Source: Candidatus Poseidoniaceae archaeon | GTDB lineage: Archaea > Thermoplasmatota > Poseidoniia > Poseidoniales > Poseidoniaceae | Direction: 5' to 3' | DNA: 26,634 nt | Assembly: GCA_022452125.1 (NCBI GenBank) | Contig: JAKURJ010000007.1 | Coordinates: 1-26,634, forward strand | In this document: piece by piece, positions 24,470-26,634 of the stretch | Position numbering within the stretch: the stretch's first letter is position 1 | Layout of the letters: each line of letters opens with the position of its first letter | The notes under the pieces: model-generated | Told to the model about the DNA's origin: nothing | Databases searched by the model: none | The model's input: the letters and a program-made list of their open reading frames with translations, nothing else | Position numbers and translations under genes: made by a program

Positions 24470-25540
24470 ATGGCGGAGGAACTGGTTGCAGCCGATATTC
24501 GAGTTGCGAAGACTCTACCTTCGAAGTTCTATTACGAACAGGAGATTTTCAATTTCCTCAATTCTATCTTCAGCAGCTGGCAATTTGCCGTCCATGATTC
24601 AGAAATGAGTGAAAACTCGGTAATTCCTCTAGATCATATCGAGGCAATAACCGGTGAACCAACAGTAATTGTAAGAAGTGAAAAACCACATTGTTTGTCT
24701 AATATTTGCACACATCGAGGGATGCGATTAGCCTTGCAACCATGTACAAAATCAATCCTGCAATGCGAATATCACGGTCGCACATTTGACTTGAATGGTA
24801 AGATGAAACATATGCCCGAATTCGAAAAAGCGATTGGATTTCCTAGCGAATCTGACAACTTACGCAACTTTCCAATGCATAATTGGAATGGGATTCATTT
24901 TGTATCTCAAGAAGACGAACAAAAATTACCTTGGACAGAAATTGGAAACCGGTTTGATTTTCTTGAAATCGAATCATTTGTCCACGACTCATCTCGCGAC
25001 CGAGACCATTCCATCAACGCAAATTGGATGCTTTATGTCGACAATTATCTAGAAGGTTTCCACATTCCATTTGTCCATCCAGAACTGAATCAAACCTTGG
25101 ATTATTCGGGGTATTCAACGGAAGTATTCGAAGGCGGAGTATTACAAATCGGAAAAGCATCACAAGGGGATGTGAAGTTTGATTTGCCGAAAGACCACCC
25201 GGACTATGGCCAAGATATTGCTGCATATTATTTGTGGCTATTTCCGAATATGATGTTCAATTTTTATCCATGGGGACTTTCAGTCAACATCGTAATTCCA
25301 GTCTCTCCCGAAAAGACAAGAGTGCTTTACAGGGGTTATGTCAAAGACGATACGCTAGCGCAAAGAGGGGCCGGCTCAATTTTAGATACAGTTGAAATCC
25401 AAGATCAGAACATCATTGAGCAGGTGCACAAATCAATGCGGTCAAAAGCATATGATAGAGGCAGGTACTCTCCTACTAGAGAACAAGGAGTACATCATTT
25501 CCACAGAATAATTTCAGAAATCTATGAGAAAAACCGGTGA
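24470..25540 (+). CDS. Rieske-type aromatic-ring-hydroxylating oxygenase, alpha subunit
   Basis: A 356-residue protein of the two-domain Rieske non-heme iron oxygenase family. The [2Fe-2S] site is CTHRG ... CEYHG (C80, H82, C99, H102). The mononuclear iron site follows as DNYLEGFHIPFVHPEL, with H198 and H203 (191-206) as ligands; a third, acidic ligand probably lies toward the C-terminus near EIQDQNIIEQVH. The length and this pattern fit oxygenases acting on choline, carnitine or aromatic substrates; the substrate cannot be read here. The reductase and beta subunit are not adjacent. Members of this family are rare in anaerobic archaea, so it implies an aerobic lifestyle. The gene is followed 4 bp later by a small gene of unknown function. 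Confidence 0.87.
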   Translation: MAEELVAADIRVAKTLPSKFYYEQEIFNFLNSIFSSWQFAVHDSEMSENSVIPLDHIEAITGEPTVIVRSEKPHCLSNICTHRGMRLALQPCTKSILQCEYHGRTFDLNGKMKHMPEFEKAIGFPSESDNLRNFPMHNWNGIHFVSQEDEQKLPWTEIGNRFDFLEIESFVHDSSRDRDHSINANWMLYVDNYLEGFHIPFVHPELNQTLDYSGYSTEVFEGGVLQIGKASQGDVKFDLPKDHPDYGQDIAAYYLWLFPNMMFNFYPWGLSVNIVIPVSPEKTRVLYRGYVKDDTLAQRGAGSILDTVEIQDQNIIEQVHKSMRSKAYDRGRYSPTREQGVHHFHRIISEIYEKNR

Positions 25541-25544
25541 TAAG

Positions 25545-25922
25545 ATGGAAGATACACCTTTGCTAACTATGACCAAATCTCGTATCGTTGGCGAGCAACC
25601 AGACATTTCAGATGAATCAAAAGCACTTCTAGGCACGCTTTCTGGCCTTTGTTCATTCCATTCTTGCGAAGATTTAGCCAGTTTCTTGTTCACCGACATG
25701 TTCAGGCAATTAGTCGGCGAGGGAGAGCCATGGATTATCTTTGAAATCGGCGTCTACAAAGATCACACTAAAACGATAGAATCAATCCCAGTTCACGATG
25801 GAATAACCCTTGCAGATGGAGCGATGACGGGAGGCATTCCTGGTAATCTTACAGTAGTGAAATCCCAGGACGAATGTTCTGAAACTCTTTCAATTTGGCA
25901 CAACTATGTGATAAACGCGTAA
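25545..25922 (+). CDS. Unknown 125-aa protein after the Rieske oxygenase
   Basis: The ORF starts at ATG 25545 with a GGTGA ribosome-like site 4 nt upstream; the frame is open a little earlier. It is acidic, with TLSGLCSFHSCEDLASFLFT near the middle and EPWIIFEIGVYKD and HDGITLADG later, possibly a mixed alpha/beta fold. It ends SLSIWHNYVINA-like (ETLSIWHNYVINA). No family or motif is recognised. It lies directly behind the oxygenase and before aceE, on the same strand, so it is probably in an operon with one of them. Its position alone suggests a role with the oxygenase, which is weak evidence. Confidence 0.6.
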   Translation: MEDTPLLTMTKSRIVGEQPDISDESKALLGTLSGLCSFHSCEDLASFLFTDMFRQLVGEGEPWIIFEIGVYKDHTKTIESIPVHDGITLADGAMTGGIPGNLTVVKSQDECSETLSIWHNYVINA

Positions 25923-25973
25923 AGCGATTCTTTGAAAGGGAGCCTATGGCCCCATTAAATCGGAGAGAGGTCC

Positions 25974-26634
25974 ATGGGCGACGACAATTTCCGCGATGTT
26001 CTGCCCGACCCTGACCCAGAGCAGACACTTGAGTGGCAGGAAGCGATTCGTGCTGTAAGCGATGCCTTGGTTCCTGAAAGGGCGCACAGATTGCTGATGC
26101 AGACAATAGGAGCTGCCAGGGAAGAAGGCGTCGATATCGATGTGGTAAATACTCCATACCTGAATACCATTCATCCTTCACAACAGCCACAATACCCCGG
26201 CGATTTGGATATGGAAAAACGCATTCATGGAATCATTTCATGGAATGCAATGATGATGGTAACTAGAGCGAATAAAGCAAATGATGGCATTGGCGGCCAC
26301 ATCTCTACCTTTGCATCAAATTCACATCTATGGGAAGTAGGGCAGAACCACTACTACAGAGGCAAAGATTTGGACGGCTGGGGCGACCATGTTTACTGGC
26401 AAGGGCATGCAAGCCCTGGAGTTTATTCTCGTGCATGGCTAGAAGGCCGACTTACAAGAGAAAACATTGACAACTTCAGAATTGAGTGCGATGGAAACGG
26501 ACTCTCTTCATATCCACACCCAAGATTGATGCCCGATTTCTGGGAGTATCCGAGTGTTTCAATGGGCCTTGGTGGGATGACAGCGATTCATACTGCCAGA
26601 TTCAACAGATACCTTTCCAGTCGCGGCCTTGCCG
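25974..26634 (+). CDS. aceE: Pyruvate dehydrogenase E1, homodimeric AceE type, partial
   Basis: The N-terminal 220 residues of the thiamine-diphosphate E1 of the pyruvate dehydrogenase complex; the gene runs off the right edge. It resembles E. coli AceE over the full part seen: DPDPEQTLEWQEAI near the start, then YLNTIHPSQQPQYPGDLDME, RIHGIISWNAMMMV, GGHIS, YWQGHASPGVYSRAWLEGR, GNGLSSYPHP and FWEYPSVSMGLG. GHAS is the expected AceE active-site region. ATG 25974 follows GGAGAGAGGT; the GGAG part lies 8 nt before the ATG. The E2 and E3 genes are probably downstream. This homodimeric E1 is characteristic of bacteria such as gamma-proteobacteria and actinobacteria and unusual in archaea, so a horizontally acquired origin is likely. 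Confidence 0.9.
   Translation, partial: MGDDNFRDVLPDPDPEQTLEWQEAIRAVSDALVPERAHRLLMQTIGAAREEGVDIDVVNTPYLNTIHPSQQPQYPGDLDMEKRIHGIISWNAMMMVTRANKANDGIGGHISTFASNSHLWEVGQNHYYRGKDLDGWGDHVYWQGHASPGVYSRAWLEGRLTRENIDNFRIECDGNGLSSYPHPRLMPDFWEYPSVSMGLGGMTAIHTARFNRYLSSRGLA

Overview
This window looks like chromosomal DNA of a marine euryarchaeon, most likely of the Marine Group II/III (Poseidoniia) type. That assignment is an inference from gene content. The archaeal signals are a PolB2-type family B polymerase with its small helical partner, a free-standing AlaX, and TATA-like boxes 26-28 bp upstream of several start codons or of the tRNA (leaderless-style promoters). They are mixed with bacterial-type genes: UvrA, an AceE-type pyruvate dehydrogenase E1, a DDAH-like hydrolase and a Rieske oxygenase. 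There is no 16S gene here to settle the taxonomy. I saw no insertion sequence, CRISPR array, prophage or rRNA.

Layout. 1-2.6 kb: a left-truncated membrane protein and a small secreted protein (minus strand), a TauE/SafE-type permease (plus), and an internally duplicated eight-TM protein (minus). 2.8-7.9 kb: a plus-strand run of moeA, an S4-domain RluA-type pseudouridine synthase and uvrA. 7.9-12.6 kb: purL (with a fused PurS-like N-terminus), purQ and alaX, preceded by a GC-rich perfect hairpin against the purL start. 12.6-14.3 kb: a small zinc-finger/acidic protein diverging from an M50-type membrane metalloprotease. 14.3-22.2 kb: two paralogous M28 lipoprotein peptidases flank a DNA-repair-like cluster (a RecA-fold ATPase converging on a PolB2-like polymerase that overlaps a small helical gene), a possible tiny gene and a zinc-ribbon membrane protein. 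22.3-26.6 kb: a DDAH-like enzyme, tRNA-Leu(GAG), an M14-superfamily peptidase, a Rieske oxygenase, an unknown 125-aa protein, and aceE running off the right edge.

The most interesting part is the PolB2 cluster (16198-19576). The polymerase has degenerate exonuclease motifs, an altered motif B and only one of the two motif C aspartates. It shares an 11-bp overlap with the upstream small gene, and its 3' end overlaps, in antisense, a compact RecA-like ATPase by 60 bp. A RecA-like protein beside a catalytically odd polymerase and a small helical protein resembles in outline the bacterial ImuA-ImuB-DnaE2 mutasome. The analogy is a hypothesis. Elsewhere the window holds housekeeping metabolism (molybdopterin, purine synthesis, excision repair, mischarged-tRNA editing) and secreted peptidases suited to a protein-degrading heterotroph.
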